NCBI GenBank assembly: GCA_021848825.1
Contig: JAJZTQ010000001.1
Coordinates: forward strand, 124,001-188,000
Direction: 5' to 3'
From: Pseudomonadota bacterium
GTDB lineage: Bacteria > Pseudomonadota > Gammaproteobacteria > Burkholderiales > JABEVD01
DNA length: 64,000 nucleotides
The position numbers were made by a program, and so were the translations under genes. The stretch's first letter is position 1. Each line of letters opens with the position of its first letter. Below, one piece after another: positions 48,915 through 60,728 of this stretch. Below the pieces are notes generated by a model. The model did no database searches. It had not been told where the DNA came from and was given only the letters and a program-made list of their open reading frames with translations.

Positions 48915-51062
48915 TCATCCTTCCTGGACGATGACACCTCCGCCTCTTGTCTTCGCCTGATACATCACCGCGTCCGCGTGCCTCAACAGCGTCTCGATAT
49001 CCTCGCCATGATGGGGATAGACCGCTATGCCGATGCTCGAGGATATCGTGACGGATTGTCCGTCAAACTCGAAAGGCGCATTGAGGGCATGCAGGATCTT
49101 CTTGCCAACCTCCACGGCGTCATTTCCCGTTTCGATGTTCTGAAGCAATACGACGAATTCGTCCCCGCCCATTCTCCCTGCAGTATCCGACTCGCGTATG
49201 CATTGCTCGAGGCGCCTGGCCGTTTCAGCGAGAAGCATGTCGCCTGCGTGATGCCCCAGCGTATCGTTCACTTCCTTGAACTTGTCGAGATCGATGAACA
49301 TCAGCGCGAACTGCTCGTTTTCCCTTCTGGATTGGGCGATGGCCTGTTGAAGACGGTCCGAGAAGAGCGATCTGTTGGGAAGATTGGTGAGGATGTCGTA
49401 ATGCGCCAGATGGAAAATCTGGCTTTCGGCCATTTTCCTTTCGCTGATGTCTGAAAAGAGAGCGACATGGTGAGTGAGATTGCCGTCCCTGTCTCTCACC
49501 TGGTGGATGGAAAGCCATTCGACGTAGATTTCTCCGTTCTTTCGCCTGTTATGGATTTCCCCTGACCAGCTGCCCTGTGCCGTCAGCTTGTCCCGCATTG
49601 CCCGATAAAAGTCATCGCCATGCAGGCCGGAAGAGAGAACATGCGGATTCCTGCCGACCACTTCTTCTTCCGAATAACCGGTGATGACCGTGAAAGCCGG
49701 GTTGACCGCCAGGATATCGTTTTTCGGGTCGGTCACAATGATGGCTTCGTCCACCGTTTTGAAAACCATTGCTGCGAGGAGCTGAGCTTCCTCCGCTTTC
49801 TTGCGCTCGGTGATGTCCGAAGATATCCCTATGACGCCCAATGCCTTGCCGGACTGGTCGCGCAGCCCGACCCTGGTGATTTCGAGCAGATGGGAACGGC
49901 CATCGGCAAAATCGAGCTTTTCCTGGGAAGTATGGGAAGGACTATCACAAAACTTCAGGTCATTGACGGCAGGGGACATCTTTTCTCCGATGGCATCGGA
50001 AAGCGTCTTGTTCATGAATCCCAGCCCTCCGTCGCACTCGGTGAGCCATATTCCGATAGGCGCATTGTCGAGAATGGCCTGCAACCTCGCACCGCTTTGC
50101 AGAATCTTCTGCCGCGAGTCGGCGAGCTGCTGCACCAGCGGGTTCATCAGCCAGTAAAGCAGCAACCCGCCGAGAATCAGCAGGAATGCGATGAGCATGG
50201 CGATACGGGCCAGCTGCCCGGTTATCGGCTTGTATAGTTCGGCCCGATCGACCTTGAGCACCATGCCGAGGCCCAGCTTGGCTAACGGGGAATAGGCAGC
50301 CACGACTTCTTGTCCCCGGTAATCCTTGGCCAGTATGATGCCGGTCTTGCCTTCAAGGGCATAATTCATCGGCAGGGCACTGTCATCGATCACGCGATCG
50401 ACACGCTGGAACTTCTTCCCGAATGTCCCGCTCAGGAAGCAGTCCATCTTGCCAGGATTGCTTCCGATGGGCGCGCAAAGGGCGAATTCGCCTGTTCTGC
50501 CTATGGTAGCCAGATTGGAAAATGCCTTGCTCAAGGGCCGAAGTTCGGCTTCCGTGACGATGGTCCCTATTTTGCTTCCATTCGAATCCTCGATATTCAT
50601 CCTGGCGCGCAGCCTGAATTGATCATTCCAGAGCAGCGCCAGGCTGTCGTCCGAATTGAGCGAGACATTGAAATCCGGATGCTCGGAAAAGCGCCCTGCG
50701 CTCGCAATCGGGTCGTCTTTTGCGTCGTAGAAGGATATGGCCCCGAATCCATGCGTTAGAAAGGAAAGAGCGATGCGCTGAAGGTTGATCCTGCTTTTCG
50801 AGTCTTCCGGATTCGATTCGACTGCTTTCAGGCTGTCCAGGACGAAAGGCCTCGTCGCGATCATTTTCGTACCGGCCAGGCCCTGTTCGAATTGGCTGTC
50901 GATGAGATAGGCGCTGTTTTCGAGCGAACTGGCGAAGCTTTTGCTCAGGATCGATTCGGTCCGGTGCAGCATCACGGCATAGACCGAAATGCCGGTTGCC
51001 AGGGTCAGCGCCATCAGGATCAGGAAGCCGATGAGACTGATGATATGTTCATCGCGTTTCAA
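48915..51062 (-). CDS. membrane sensor diguanylate cyclase (Cache-PAS-PAS-GGDEF)
   Basis: 715 residues. Helix 1 (ISLIGFLILMALTLATGISVYAVM), a periplasmic double-Cache-like domain (~35-285), helix 2 (IAMLIAFLLILGGLLLYWLM), two PAS domains (~325-420, ~430-545) and a C-terminal GGDEF domain (~550-715) with an intact GRMGGDEFVVLL. It should make cyclic di-GMP in response to a periplasmic signal. No EAL domain. It lies 41 bases upstream of xrtH on the same strand, so c-di-GMP output and protein sorting might share a transcript. Confidence 0.93.
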   Translation of the reverse strand: MKRDEHIISLIGFLILMALTLATGISVYAVMLHRTESILSKSFASSLENSAYLIDSQFEQGLAGTKMIATRPFVLDSLKAVESNPEDSKSRINLQRIALSFLTHGFGAISFYDAKDDPIASAGRFSEHPDFNVSLNSDDSLALLWNDQFRLRARMNIEDSNGSKIGTIVTEAELRPLSKAFSNLATIGRTGEFALCAPIGSNPGKMDCFLSGTFGKKFQRVDRVIDDSALPMNYALEGKTGIILAKDYRGQEVVAAYSPLAKLGLGMVLKVDRAELYKPITGQLARIAMLIAFLLILGGLLLYWLMNPLVQQLADSRQKILQSGARLQAILDNAPIGIWLTECDGGLGFMNKTLSDAIGEKMSPAVNDLKFCDSPSHTSQEKLDFADGRSHLLEITRVGLRDQSGKALGVIGISSDITERKKAEEAQLLAAMVFKTVDEAIIVTDPKNDILAVNPAFTVITGYSEEEVVGRNPHVLSSGLHGDDFYRAMRDKLTAQGSWSGEIHNRRKNGEIYVEWLSIHQVRDRDGNLTHHVALFSDISERKMAESQIFHLAHYDILTNLPNRSLFSDRLQQAIAQSRRENEQFALMFIDLDKFKEVNDTLGHHAGDMLLAETARRLEQCIRESDTAGRMGGDEFVVLLQNIETGNDAVEVGKKILHALNAPFEFDGQSVTISSSIGIAVYPHHGEDIETLLRHADAVMYQAKTRGGGVIVQEG

Positions 51063-51153
51063 ACGGGAATCCTTTTTAAATGAGATATTCTCTCATTCGC
51101 TAATGGAGACGGCAATCGAGTTCGAGTATCATGGCTGTTTAGAGGAGGAGGAT

Positions 51154-51981
51154 ATGGACGAGGTGATCGCAATCAAGAACCGGTACGGGAGCGCTTCCAT
51201 TGCCATGCAGGGCGCGCAGTTGCTTTCATGGGCGCCGGAAGGAGAAAAACCCGTGATATGGCTTTCGAAAGAGGCGAAGTTCGTGAAGGGGAAATCGTTC
51301 AGGGGAGGGATCCCGATCTGCTGGCCCTGGTTCGGCCCCCATCCTTCCGATCCGGCTCTTCCTGCGCACGGCTTTGCCAGGAATCTGGATTGGCAGCTCA
51401 AAGACAGGCGGGAGACAGAAGCAGGAACCCTCGTCGTCCTGGCGCTTGCTCCGAACGAATCATCCTGGCCGCATCAAGCGGAGCTCGAATACAGGATCAA
51501 GGTTGGGAAACAACTGGAACTCGAGCTCGTCACCCGCAACAAGGGAAGCGACTCATTCGTTCTGGGTTGCGCCTTGCACACCTATTTTCACGTGAGCGAT
51601 GTCAGGAATGTGAAGGTCCTGGGGCTGGAGGAAACGCAGTATGTCGACAAGGTGAAAGGCGGCGAAAAAATCCAGGAAGGCGCGCTGACCATCGATTCCG
51701 AAGTGGACAGGATCTATCTCGACACGGATTCGAGCTGCGTGATTCAGGATCCGGGCATGAACCGTTCGATCAGGATAGCCAAGTCGGGGAGCCGTTCGAC
51801 CGTGGTATGGAATCCATGGGCCGAGAAATCGGAGAAACTGGGGGACATGGGCGCCGATGGCTATCTCGGCATGCTCTGCGTGGAAACCTGCAATGCCCAC
51901 GACGATGTCGTGACCGTACCGGCTACAGGAGAACATTGCCTCAGAGCCGTCTATTCCCTGTGCGACCTGAGCATCCTGTAG
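51154..51981 (+). CDS. D-hexose-6-phosphate mutarotase (YeaD-like)
   Basis: 275 residues of the galactose-mutarotase-like fold. Marks are GAQLLSWAPEGEKPVIWLSKEAKF, FRGGIPICWPWFGPHP, the catalytic His in LHTYFHVSDV and VWNPWAEKSEKLGDMG...VCVET-like MLCVETCNA. It interconverts anomers of glucose-6-phosphate and related sugars. I start at 51154, behind a strong GGAGGAGG; an ATG at 51103 lacks one. It overlaps the P-type ATPase tail by 31 bases. Confidence 0.92.
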   Translation: MDEVIAIKNRYGSASIAMQGAQLLSWAPEGEKPVIWLSKEAKFVKGKSFRGGIPICWPWFGPHPSDPALPAHGFARNLDWQLKDRRETEAGTLVVLALAPNESSWPHQAELEYRIKVGKQLELELVTRNKGSDSFVLGCALHTYFHVSDVRNVKVLGLEETQYVDKVKGGEKIQEGALTIDSEVDRIYLDTDSSCVIQDPGMNRSIRIAKSGSRSTVVWNPWAEKSEKLGDMGADGYLGMLCVETCNAHDDVVTVPATGEHCLRAVYSLCDLSIL

Positions 51982-54536
51982 GCTGAGCGTTTGATGAAAT
52001 CGTTGAGGATGAGCCAGGAGAGGGCGTAGACCCATATCCACAATGCATGCTTCCAGCCTATCGGTTCGACCATGAAGCCGTAGACCACGACGAGCGTCCC
52101 TGCCAGGGCAGACCAGAAGCTCGCGTGGAGCAGAAGAGGGGAAGGGTAAGGCTTCTTCCAGAACCATTCTTCCGTTCTCGTGATGAAGATGGTCGCATGC
52201 CCAGCCACGACGAGCTTCAGGAAGATCATCGATTGTATCGCCTCTTTCGAGAAACCCGTTTCGAGCAGGATGTAGAAGAGACCGAAAGAGGCGACCACGC
52301 CGGTCAGGCCCAGAACAGTGGAAACTGTCAAAAGTTCAGGCATGCTCCACTTCACGGGTGTTTTCTGGATCTTCGTTCTGTCGTAGGCGATGGTGAGGAT
52401 GGGAAGATCGTTGAGCAATGCAAGCAATATGATCATCAATGCCGTGACGGGGTAGAAATCGAACAGCACGATGCTGAGCGTCATGAAGAGGATCACGCGG
52501 ATCGTCTCGGCAATCCTGTAGATCGAATAGCTTTTCATGCGCTCGAAGGTGATTCGCGCTTCCTTCACGGCTTCGTTGATCACGGATAGGCCGGGTGCAG
52601 TCAAGATGATGTCGGCTGCAGCCCTTGCAGCATCTGTGGCATTTGACACGGCAATGCCGCAGTCAGCGCGCTTCAGTGCAGGGGCGTCGTTCACGCCGTC
52701 CCCCGTCATGGCGACGATATGCCCGCCTTTCTGCAGCGTGTCGACGATCCTGAACTTGTCTTCAGGAACCACTTCGGCGAATATCGTCACCTTTTCGATC
52801 ATCTCGATGATGGCCGATTCATGGGTGTGGATGAATTCGCGCTCGAGCAGGCTCGTGTCGTATAAGCCTTCCACTGTCTCCATGACTTCCTTGGCGAAAT
52901 GAGCGGCATCAGGCATCGCAACATCGGGATTGAGCTTCTGGTAGATGGCTTGGGCAAGCACTTCTGCAAGCGAGAGAAGTTCATTCTTCGCGCTCCCAGT
53001 AAGCTGGGAAGATTTAAGGGCGTGCTTGGGAAGACCCAGTATCCCGCCTATTTCCCTTGCAATCGCCAAGTTGTCCCCAGTGACCATCTTCACGCCCACG
53101 CCATGCTCGGAAAGCTCCCTGATCACTTCCCTGGAGTCTTCCCTGGGCGGATCGTAGAGCGGAATGAGGCCGATCAGTGAAAAATTTTCCGTCTTCTTCC
53201 CGACCGCGAGCGTCCTGTATCCCTTCGATGCAAGGAGATCGACCATCCTGAGGATATTGATTGCCTGGTCTTGGGAAAGATTGGCTAGCCCGAGCAAAAC
53301 CTGGGGCGCACCCTTGATCGCAACGAAGCCTTCGTCGTTTTTTTTCACCGTGGATTCAGTTCGCTTTGCCACTGGGTCGAAAGGGGAAAAAGAGGATTGA
53401 TGCCAGGATTGCCAGTCGAGATCCGGGAAATGCTCGGCTATGTAATGAAATATCGGCATTTCTATGGGATCCCGGTTCTCGATGCGGGAAGCAAGGGCTG
53501 CGGTCAGGAACAGGGCGCGCTCGTCGTAGCCGTCGAAAGCGATGGGCTCCGCAACCTGCATCTCGTTTTTCGTCAGCGTCCCCGTCTTGTCGGAACAGAA
53601 TACGTCTACGCCGGCAAGTTCCTCGATTGCCGTGAGCCTGGAGACGATGGCTTGGCGCCTCGCCAGATTCACAGCACCGACAGCCATGGTCACCGAAAGC
53701 ACGGCTGGCAGGGCGACAGGAATCGCTGCGACAGTGAGGACCAGGGAGAATCGCGCGATTTCCAGAAAATGCTGATGCCTGAATAGCGAAACGAGAACGA
53801 TCAGGGTGACGAGGGCGATCGTGACCAGGATCAGGAAGTTGCCTATCCTGATCACCATTTTCTGGAAATGGCTGCGCTCTTCCAGACTCGCCCTGGCCAC
53901 AAGCGAAACCACGGTCTGGAAATTGGTGTTGTTTCCCGTATTCAGCACCACCGCCAGCATTTCGCCCTGCTTCACGATGGTATTGGCATAGGCGAGTTCG
54001 CCCGTCTTCTTGCTGACCGGCAGCGACTCCCCGGTGAGGGAGGATTGATCGATGAGGAGATATTCTCCTTTCATGAGCTGCATGTCGGCAGGAACGATGT
54101 TGCCTATCCTGAGCTTGACGATGTCGCCCGGAACAAGTTCTCTTGCGGGCATGCCCCTGAAAATGCCTTTCCTCAGAACGATCACTTCATTCGCGAGCCG
54201 GCTTTTTAGCGCCTTCAGCGCGTTCAGGGCGCGGTGTTCCTGGAAGAAATCCAGCCCGGCATTGACGAGCAGCATCACCAAGATGATGATGAAATCGTCC
54301 CATTTCTGAACCAGCGCAGAAAGGAGCGCGGCGATTTCGATCATCCATGGAATCGGGCCCCAGAGCCTTCGGAAGACGCGGTGCCAGAGCGGTTCCTCCT
54401 TTTCTTCGATTTCGTTGTAGCCGTATTGATCGATTCTTTTCTCTGCCTCTTTCCCATCCAGCCCCATTTCGGGATCCACTTCCAGCCTTGCAAGGGTTTC
54501 TGGCACCTCGCTGTTTGCATAATCGTCCGTTTTCAT
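51951..54536 (-). CDS. P-type proton-exporting ATPase (P3A family)
   Basis: 861 residues of the plasma-membrane H+-ATPase family. An N-terminal cation-ATPase domain, the TGES actuator loop (SSLTGESLPVSK), the Pro-rich M4 (AAIPVALPAVLSVTMAVGA) and the phosphorylated Asp316 in CSDKTGTLTKNEM are present, as are MVTGDN and MTGDGVNDAPALKRADCGIAV. The family exports protons using ATP. It lies 12 bases after atpG on the same strand with its own AAGGATC site, so it is probably part of the N-ATPase transcript. Ion choice is inferred from family. Confidence 0.92.
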   Translation of the reverse strand: MKTDDYANSEVPETLARLEVDPEMGLDGKEAEKRIDQYGYNEIEEKEEPLWHRVFRRLWGPIPWMIEIAALLSALVQKWDDFIIILVMLLVNAGLDFFQEHRALNALKALKSRLANEVIVLRKGIFRGMPARELVPGDIVKLRIGNIVPADMQLMKGEYLLIDQSSLTGESLPVSKKTGELAYANTIVKQGEMLAVVLNTGNNTNFQTVVSLVARASLEERSHFQKMVIRIGNFLILVTIALVTLIVLVSLFRHQHFLEIARFSLVLTVAAIPVALPAVLSVTMAVGAVNLARRQAIVSRLTAIEELAGVDVFCSDKTGTLTKNEMQVAEPIAFDGYDERALFLTAALASRIENRDPIEMPIFHYIAEHFPDLDWQSWHQSSFSPFDPVAKRTESTVKKNDEGFVAIKGAPQVLLGLANLSQDQAINILRMVDLLASKGYRTLAVGKKTENFSLIGLIPLYDPPREDSREVIRELSEHGVGVKMVTGDNLAIAREIGGILGLPKHALKSSQLTGSAKNELLSLAEVLAQAIYQKLNPDVAMPDAAHFAKEVMETVEGLYDTSLLEREFIHTHESAIIEMIEKVTIFAEVVPEDKFRIVDTLQKGGHIVAMTGDGVNDAPALKRADCGIAVSNATDAARAAADIILTAPGLSVINEAVKEARITFERMKSYSIYRIAETIRVILFMTLSIVLFDFYPVTALMIILLALLNDLPILTIAYDRTKIQKTPVKWSMPELLTVSTVLGLTGVVASFGLFYILLETGFSKEAIQSMIFLKLVVAGHATIFITRTEEWFWKKPYPSPLLLHASFWSALAGTLVVVYGFMVEPIGWKHALWIWVYALSWLILNDFIKRSAYRMLRSHRE

Positions 54537-54548
54537 TTCGATCCTTAC

Positions 54549-55349
54549 TTATCGGGAAAGCGCGTCCACGCTCAGCATGATCACCTCGATCTCTTCGGTG
54601 ATTTCCTCCTGCCTCAAGAGATTGTAGTGCTGCTTGAGCCTTTCTATGCGCTTGTCCATCTGTCTGATCGCATTTTCCATATGGTCGAGCCTGTACCTGT
54701 TTTCGGCCATCAGGCTGCTGCAGAGGGCTTCGTGCAGCGCCGCGTAGAGGTAATGGCCGGAAAGCTTTTCGTAGAATTCAAAAGGTTCGAGATAGAGCAG
54801 CGGCTCGTAAGGATAAGCTGCTTCGGCCGTCTTCTCGGGAAGGGGGAGCAGCCTTCTCTTTGTCACCGCTTCGTCGCCGTGATAGTAGGCGGTGATGCCG
54901 AGGGCTTCTTTTTCGGGGAGCGCACCCTGAAGCATGGCGAGGCGATCGACGATCTTCGTCAGAACGGATTCCACCTCCTCGGCGACATTCGGCCCTTCGA
55001 TCAGGGCCAGTCTTTTTTCCAGCCTTGAATCCAGTTTGCTCCCTATCGCAATGACAGGGATTTCATGGTCGCTTGTTTCGACCAGCCTTTCGTTGAAGTC
55101 ACCGCAAAGCCCTCTTTCGGAACCGATCAGGAGCGCCGTCTCAACCAGTTTGCGCTTTCGCTCGACGCCGTGGAAATGCATGAAATCTGCAGCAGCCCGC
55201 TCTATCGATTTGACCGCGAGCTGTTGCGCCGAAAGGAATCCTGAAAGCTTCCTGATTTCCATGAAAGCGAGATTCTTCATTGCGGACATGATGCCTCTTA
55301 TCTCGTCCAGGCTTGCCAGCGTTGCCTGGAGATCGAGCTGTTTGCTCAT
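54549..55349 (-). CDS. atpG: N-type F1Fo ATPase gamma subunit
   Basis: 266 residues, the central rotor shaft. Long N- and C-terminal helices ([23 protein letters not shown] and [42 protein letters not shown]) flank the Rossmann-like middle ([19 protein letters not shown]). It is diverged from housekeeping AtpG, as usual for N-ATPases, and is the last gene of the operon. It overlaps atpA by 4 bases. Confidence 0.92.
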   Translation of the reverse strand: MSKQLDLQATLASLDEIRGIMSAMKNLAFMEIRKLSGFLSAQQLAVKSIERAAADFMHFHGVERKRKLVETALLIGSERGLCGDFNERLVETSDHEIPVIAIGSKLDSRLEKRLALIEGPNVAEEVESVLTKIVDRLAMLQGALPEKEALGITAYYHGDEAVTKRRLLPLPEKTAEAAYPYEPLLYLEPFEFYEKLSGHYLYAALHEALCSSLMAENRYRLDHMENAIRQMDKRIERLKQHYNLLRQEEITEEIEVIMLSVDALSR

Positions 55350-56755
55350 TCCCCCTCCAGTGCGGATCTCACTTCCGTCAGCCAGCTCTCGCGCGACTCT
55401 GAAAGAGAAAGTCCGGGCAGCTTGGTCATGCGCTTTCCGTTTTCGTTCAGGTCGTCACGCTCGATCAATCCTTCGTTGTAGGCGACGAGCCAGGCGAGCT
55501 GCTGCTCGATCGGCATGGGCGCGAGCCGCTCCTGCTTCAATAGTTCCCTGAGAAGCTGCCCTTTCCTGATTCTTTCTTCCATCCCGGCTTCCAGTTTCGA
55601 CCCGAACCTCGTGAAGACTTCCAGTTCGAGAAACTGAAGATAATCCAGCTTCATTCTTCCCGCTTCCCGTTTCACTGCAGGATGCTGGGCATTCCCTCCT
55701 ATCCTCGAGACGGATTTCCTGATGTCTATCGCGGGAAGAAATCCTTCCGCGAAAAGCTTCGAATCGAAATAGATCTGACCGTCGGTGATCGAGATCAGAT
55801 TCGTCGGAATATAGGAAGCGATTTCTCCCTGCTCGGTCTCGACGATGGGAAAAGCCGTCATGCTTCCGCCGCCATGATGGGATGCGAGGCATGTCGAGCG
55901 CTCGAGCAGCCTCGCATGAAGATGGAAGATGTCCCCGGGGTAGGCTTCTCGGCCCGGCGGGCGCCTGAGCAGAAGGGAGAGTTCCCTGTAGGTTCTGGCA
56001 TGGGTGGTCAGATCGTCGTAGATGACGAGCGTGTCCATTCCGCTCCACATCCAGGATTCGGCGAGCGTGCAGCCTGAGAAGGGGGCAAGATACTTCAATC
56101 CGGGCATGGCCGTCGCTTCCGCCACGATGACTGTGGTATAGGAAAGCGCGCCATGTGTTCTCAATGTCTCTATGGTGTTGACCACAGCCGAGCGCTTCTG
56201 TCCGATGAGAACGTAAACGCAGCGCGTTTCCTTCTGGTTTATGACGGTGTCGAGCGCGATGGAACTCTTTCCCGTGCCGTTGTCTCCTATCAGGAGCTGC
56301 CGCTGTCCGCGGCCTATCGGAATCAGCGTATCGATGATCCTGTTTCCCGTGTAGAGCGGTTTTTCGACGAAATCCCTGCTGAGTATGGGAGGGGAGAGCA
56401 CATCGATCTGCCTTCTCGCCTGAAGATCGGGCATGGGCATGCCGTCAAGCGGAAGCCCCATCGGGTCGATCACGCGCCCGAGAAGGGCGTCGCCCACCCC
56501 TATCGACAGCCTTCTTCCTGAAAGAAAGGCTGATTTCCCGGCCGTCAGATTTTCCGTCTGCCGCAAGAGGATCGCGCCTATCCTTGATGCGGCAAGATGG
56601 AACACGAGCGCCTCGCTGCCATCCTCGATTTCGATTATCTCGTCCATGCTCGCAGAAGGCAGCCCGGTGATCCAGATGATGCCGTCGCCCACCGAAATGA
56701 CTGTGCCCTGTTCGGAAATCCTGAGGGCGAATTCGTAATCAGGAAAGCGGCTCAT
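55346..56755 (-). CDS. atpA: N-type F1Fo ATPase alpha subunit
   Basis: 469 residues, shorter than the ~510 of housekeeping alpha because the N-terminal delta-binding extension is missing; there is also no atpH gene here. Non-catalytic nucleotide site [14 protein letters not shown] (~157-170), the arginine finger in [10 protein letters not shown] and [30 protein letters not shown] are intact. It overlaps atpF by 17 bases. Confidence 0.95.
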   Translation of the reverse strand: MSRFPDYEFALRISEQGTVISVGDGIIWITGLPSASMDEIIEIEDGSEALVFHLAASRIGAILLRQTENLTAGKSAFLSGRRLSIGVGDALLGRVIDPMGLPLDGMPMPDLQARRQIDVLSPPILSRDFVEKPLYTGNRIIDTLIPIGRGQRQLLIGDNGTGKSSIALDTVINQKETRCVYVLIGQKRSAVVNTIETLRTHGALSYTTVIVAEATAMPGLKYLAPFSGCTLAESWMWSGMDTLVIYDDLTTHARTYRELSLLLRRPPGREAYPGDIFHLHARLLERSTCLASHHGGGSMTAFPIVETEQGEIASYIPTNLISITDGQIYFDSKLFAEGFLPAIDIRKSVSRIGGNAQHPAVKREAGRMKLDYLQFLELEVFTRFGSKLEAGMEERIRKGQLLRELLKQERLAPMPIEQQLAWLVAYNEGLIERDDLNENGKRMTKLPGLSLSESRESWLTEVRSALEGE

Positions 56756-57476
56756 TTCTGAAAATCTCGCCGAAATGGGCGAGTTCCTCCTTCAGATTGG
56801 CATCGAGCACCCAGGGGCCCAGGCTGACCTTCAAGCCGCAGACGAGTTCGGGATTTTCGCGATATGTGGCTGACAGGGGATGACCCAGCAGCGCTTCCAT
56901 TTTTCCCTTGAGAAGGGTCCTTTTTTCTTCGGGAAGGGGAAAAGCGCTCGACACATCGAGTGTCCCTTTTGCGTCGATCTGAAGATTCGAGGCCCGTCCC
57001 AGATCTTCCATGAAGACATCGAAGAGCAGGGATTCGAGTTGAGGGGAGGCGAGCCTTGCCAGAAGCTTCGAAGAAAAGGCTGCGCCGAGGAGCAGGGCCT
57101 TTTTTTCCGTTGCCCGTTTCAATTCATCCGCATCCCTGGCGGCGATCGCAATCCGTCTTGCCTTTTCCTTGCTCAAATCGCTATCGAGTTGGACGAGAAG
57201 TCTTTCCCTTTCCGCTTCGATATCCGCAGAGAGTTGCGATTCGAGCGATTGCCTGTGCGTTTCCCATTCCTCGAATTTCCTTTCGTTTCGCTCTTTCAGG
57301 CGCTCAGCTTCTTCCCTTGTTCTTCTCGCTTCGCTGAGGGAAGCTTCTATCGCTTTTTTCCTTGCCGCAATGGCATTGACGATGGGCAGATAGAGGAACC
57401 GCTTGAGGATCCAGACCAGGATCAGGAAATTGACGATTTCGAGCAGGAAGGTGCTCCAGTCGAGTTCCATGGCCAT
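56739..57476 (-). CDS. atpF: N-type F1Fo ATPase b subunit
   Basis: 245 residues: an N-terminal membrane helix ([25 protein letters not shown]), a long charged stator coiled coil (~40-135), and a C-terminal extension with a delta-like look ([18 protein letters not shown] ... [20 protein letters not shown]). The extension may replace the missing delta subunit, a known trait of N-type operons. The ATG two codons later has slightly better ribosome-site spacing. Confidence 0.93.
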   Translation of the reverse strand: MAMELDWSTFLLEIVNFLILVWILKRFLYLPIVNAIAARKKAIEASLSEARRTREEAERLKERNERKFEEWETHRQSLESQLSADIEAERERLLVQLDSDLSKEKARRIAIAARDADELKRATEKKALLLGAAFSSKLLARLASPQLESLLFDVFMEDLGRASNLQIDAKGTLDVSSAFPLPEEKRTLLKGKMEALLGHPLSATYRENPELVCGLKVSLGPWVLDANLKEELAHFGEIFRNEPLS

Positions 57477-57479
57477 CCC

Positions 57480-57749
57480 CTATTTGTGCAGCAGGTATGC
57501 CAGAAGCGGATTCCTGAACAGCACGATCAGCACGATCACGAGGACATAGATGGCAAGCGACTCGATCATGGCGAGCCCGATGAAGAGCGTTCTCGTAATC
57601 GATTTTTCTGCTTCCGGCTGGCGGGCGAGCGCATCGAGCGCCTGGCTGATGGCCCGCCCCATGGCGATGGCAGGGAACATCACGCCTATGGCGATGGCCA
57701 GCACTGCTCCTAAAGTCGAAAGGATGGTAAACCAGGTCATTTCACTCAT
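57480..57749 (-). CDS. atpE: N-type F1Fo ATPase c subunit
   Basis: 89 residues, a two-helix rotor-ring subunit. Helix 1 carries Pro26 and helix 2 the ion-binding Glu63 followed by Ser64 and Tyr68 (MIESLAIYV). These match Na+-binding residues of Ilyobacter c (P28, E65, S66, Y70), but the Gln32 ligand is Met30 here. The loop ARQPEA is standard. Start at 57749 behind AAAGGAAG; the track ORF is 13 residues too long. Ion specificity is therefore uncertain. Confidence 0.93.
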   Translation of the reverse strand: MSEMTWFTILSTLGAVLAIAIGVMFPAIAMGRAISQALDALARQPEAEKSITRTLFIGLAMIESLAIYVLVIVLIVLFRNPLLAYLLHK

Positions 57750-58407
57750 TTTTCTTCCTTTGCTGGGAGGCGATCGCGCCCGAGACATAGATCAATGCTA
57801 GCATGCCGAAGATGTAAGCCTGGACGACGGCTTCGACGATATGCAGCATCAGGAGCGGGATCGGCACGAAAAGTCCGCCGACGAGCAGAACGAGGAGCGC
57901 CGCCATCTCGAGGCTCATGATGTTGCCGAACAGCCGGACGGCCAGGGCAACAGTTCTGGAGATCTCGCTGATCAGATGGAAAGGCAGAAGGATAGGGCTG
58001 GGGCTCATGTAATGAAGCAGGTAACGCTTCACGCCTTCGCTCTTTATGCCGTACCAGTGCACGGAAAGGAAAACCAGGAAAGCCAGTGCTGCGGTGACGG
58101 ATAGGTTCCCGGTCGGCGCCGAGATGCCGGGAATGATGCCTGAAAGGTTGGCGACAAGGATGAATATCCAGAGTGTGCCGATGAAGGGAAGCAGCATTTC
58201 CGATTTTCCGGGAAGCACTTCCTCGATGGCATCCATCATGACCGTGACGGCGCCTTCGAGTATGGTCTGGGTCGGGCCGGGCTCCTCCGACAGATGCCTC
58301 GTCGAGAGCCATGAAAAAAGGAACAGCAGGGACATGATGCCCCATGTCAAGACGATGCTCATCGCGATTGAGATCGGTCCGATGTGGAATGACAGTTCCG
58401 GGTTCAT
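57742..58407 (-). CDS. atpB: N-type F1Fo ATPase a subunit
   Basis: 221 residues, five to six membrane helices, the stator ion channel. The essential Arg is in EISRTVALAVRLFGNIMSLEM. The last helices (LLMLHIVEAVVQAYIFGMLALIYVSGAIA) hold the conserved Gln-Tyr pair. Start at 58407 overlaps the previous gene (ATGGATGA); the longer track ORF is rejected. It overlaps atpE by 8 bases. Confidence 0.94.
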   Translation of the reverse strand: MNPELSFHIGPISIAMSIVLTWGIMSLLFLFSWLSTRHLSEEPGPTQTILEGAVTVMMDAIEEVLPGKSEMLLPFIGTLWIFILVANLSGIIPGISAPTGNLSVTAALAFLVFLSVHWYGIKSEGVKRYLLHYMSPSPILLPFHLISEISRTVALAVRLFGNIMSLEMAALLVLLVGGLFVPIPLLMLHIVEAVVQAYIFGMLALIYVSGAIASQQRKKNE

Positions 58408-58672
58408 CCATGCTCCCTGATGAAAAGATAGACGTTGAGGCTGCCGAGGGCGACGCCGAGCACGATGAGGCTGATGCTCCATCTGAAGGAATAGCCTGGA
58501 AGCTGGTTATCCAGCCAGTTTCCGAGATAGGCGCCAAGGATCACCGGAAGCACGAAAAGCAGGGCCAGCGTGCCGAGATAGATGGTCTGGGCGAGAAGCG
58601 AAGGGCGCTCCCTTTCGGCTTGTTTTATCCGCCTTGCCTGCTCTTCGACCCTTCTTTTCAGCTTGTCGTCCA

Positions 58673-58676
<4 letters not shown>
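58404..58676 (-). CDS. atpQ: N-type ATPase accessory subunit AtpQ (AtpI-like)
   Basis: 90 residues: a basic cytoplasmic start (MMDDKLKRRVEEQARRIKQAERERP) and two transmembrane helices (~28-52 and ~62-85) with GAYLGNWLDN between them, the AtpI/AtpQ pattern. It overlaps atpC and atpB by 4 bases each. The usual next gene, atpR, is absent: no reading frame lies between this one and atpB. Confidence 0.8.
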
Positions 58677-60435
<1,759 letters not shown>

Positions 60436-60553
60436 TCATTATATGACCTGCCTCGTGCACTCGAATGAGGCACAGTGCACCGCGATCGATGGGAAACATC
60501 ACAAAAGAATCTAAACCAGTGTGAAATATTTTTTAAAATCAATGAAATTATCC

Positions 60554-60569
60554 TGGCATGATGGTTGCT
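60554..60569 (+). promoter_or_regulatory. sigma-54 promoter
   Basis: TGGCATGATGGTTGCT matches the sigma-54 pattern TGGCACG-N4-TTGCW at all invariant positions, with the -24 GG and -12 GC correctly spaced. Transcription from about 60580 would give a short leader into the small ORF at 60600. The gene-free stretch 60433-60553 shows no other clear site apart from the possible atpD -10. Confidence 0.7.
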
Positions 60570-60599
60570 TGTCGGTCAGGGGAAAACTCGGGGGATTTC

Positions 60600-60695
60600 A
60601 TGGATACCTGGATCGGGATCGGCGCAGTGGCGCTTGAATTTTTCGTGATATTTTCCTTCATCGTGGTGGAGGAAATCATGGCTGGAAAGAAGTGA
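60600..60695 (+). CDS. 31-residue single-helix membrane peptide
   Basis: MDTWIGIGAVALEFFVIFSF, then IVVEEIMAGKK: one strong transmembrane helix with an acidic pair and a basic end, predicted N-out/C-in. GGGGGA lies 6 bases before the ATG, and a sigma-54 promoter lies just upstream. It is too short for the ORF track. No family is recognised; size and shape recall accessory peptides of membrane enzymes (CydX-like), but the sequence is not CydX. The EAL gene follows 33 bases later. Confidence 0.6.
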   Translation: MDTWIGIGAVALEFFVIFSFIVVEEIMAGKK

Positions 60696-60728
60696 AGCGA
60701 TGCGGAATGAGCTTGCGGACGGAAAAAA

